DNA of 64,000 bases, from assembly GCA_029582265.1 (NCBI GenBank), contig CM055823.1, positions 9,708,821 to 9,772,820 on the forward strand, given 5' to 3'. The notes under the pieces were generated by a model that worked only from the letters and a program-made list of their open reading frames with translations, did not search any database and was not told where the DNA came from. Positions 63,217 to 64,000 of the stretch are shown here, piece after piece (within the stretch, counting starts at the first letter, position 1; each line of letters opens with the position of its first letter). This DNA is from Zoroaster sp. YZ-2022 (taxonomy: Eukaryota > Echinodermata > Asteroidea > Forcipulatida > Zoroasteridae). A program made the position numbers and the translations under genes.

Positions 63217-63723
63217 ATGAACATGTATGAAGGGAGAATTGTTGTTTTACGCAAACCTGCCCCTGGCATCCCAACTTCCCCAGCAAACCCCTCCTCTGGC
63301 CCTATCGAAACAACTTTCACTGGAAAAAACATAGACAAGCACATGTGTGTGGATTATACAGTATGTGTACATGTACAAGACACGTGCCCAGACAGATTGT
63401 CAGATGTTGTGGTGTGTACGTATTTTTGCGCATGGCACACGGCTGTTCAATTCGCTGTCAATCCAAATCACTGATTTACCAATCGGATCTGTTGAGTGGC
63501 TGCATGCGCATAGCCTTTAGATCAAACCTCTACTTTCAGTACTTGACTGTATTGAATACATACATGTACAGCATCGCCAGTATTACCGCCCTCTAGTGGC
63601 AATTCAGGTTCAGTTCCGTAAGTAGAGTCTTGACTTACAATTGTCTAGCATGTGCGCTGTGCAATTCACTCATCTCTAACAAGCTTGATACATTTTGTAC
63701 ATGTTTTATGCACATGCTGGCAT
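63216..63723. other. No gene supported
   Basis: GC-balanced for part of its length (63230-63600) but the frames show no family resemblance. Nothing recurring recognised. Confidence 0.4.
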
Positions 63724-63946
63724 TAAAGGGACAATATCGTCACGATCAACAGGGCATGGAATCAGAGTGCTAGTTTTAGATTAACTCAGTGACTGAAAAT
63801 AATGCCCCACATAATAAGTTCATATTACCGATGCTGCTATTAATGAGCCAGTACTTTTCAGCCACTGTGTTCATCTTAAACTAGGACAACCGATTCCATG
63901 CCCTGTTGAAAGTCTACTCTGATCAAGACAGTATTGTCCCTTTTAA
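63724..63946. mobile_element. Fold-back MITE (AAAGGGACAATATCGTCACG family), full copy
   Basis: Left TTAAAGGGACAATATCGTCA, right ACAGTATTGTCCCTTTTAA. Inner arms GGGCATGGAATC / GATTCCATGCCC pair. Same family as 25150-25360. Confidence 0.88.
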
Positions 63947-64000
63947 ATCAGGGTTTCACTTTTCAGGGAGTTTGGCGTCAGTTGGACAATCATTCCTGGC

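Overview
This is a eukaryotic, AT-rich, intron-bearing window from an animal. Dispersed TACATGTA-type microsatellites, tRNA-headed SINEs with ATT tails, and many short non-autonomous DNA transposons suggest a marine invertebrate deuterostome, most likely an echinoderm (sea-star-like). That placement is inference from repeat style. Nothing here looks bacterial or viral, and almost every open frame in the window is chance or repeat-derived.

One gene can be read through completely. It lies on the minus strand, with coding sequence from 38488 down to 11683. I reconstruct 21 coding exons with GT-AG junctions (one GC-AG). All junction phases agree, giving a 997-residue protein of the M16 (pitrilysin/presequence-protease-like) zinc peptidase superfamily, close to the 'C05D11.1-like' branch. 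Exon 2 carries the inverted zinc motif HTLEH. No second multi-exon gene could be supported. A 23-codon hydrophobic ORF with a strong start context at 44167 is the only other small coding candidate.

The rest is a dense, nested repeat landscape. (1) At least four families of non-autonomous elements are bounded by TTAA, as in piggyBac-like transposition. Their terminal motifs are CCCTAAC, CCCTCCTAC, CCAGTTCGCGTCGG and CCCTTTCATTACC/CCCTCTCAGTACC. The internal sequence of several families is built by repeating a family-specific word of about 8-15 bases in both orientations. (2) There are hAT-like and mariner-like MITEs, several nested inside each other. (3) tRNA-Leu(CAA)-like SINEs with two different 3' bodies, plus a second tRNA-like SINE family. 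(4) Three 5'-truncated non-LTR retrotransposon tails. (5) Minisatellites and tandem duplications.

The most interesting layer is how this repeat DNA meets the peptidase gene. Mobile elements abut splice sites: a TTAA element begins at position +4 of the exon 13 donor, a SINE begins at about +5 of the exon 4 donor, and a hAT MITE with a perfect 8-bp target duplication sits 16 bp from the exon 19 acceptor and may supply its branch point. A 137-bp tandem array has copied the start of exon 18, acceptor included, nine times, giving a ladder of 74-nt decoy exons. The end of exon 6 is also partly duplicated together with its rare GC donor.

Layout: 1-11 kb repeats and unannotated DNA; 11.0-11.6 kb TTAA element in the probable 3' UTR; 11.7-38.5 kb peptidase gene with repeat-filled introns; 38.5-64 kb non-coding, repeat-rich DNA with the 44-kb short ORF and a cluster of nested elements at 56-63 kb.
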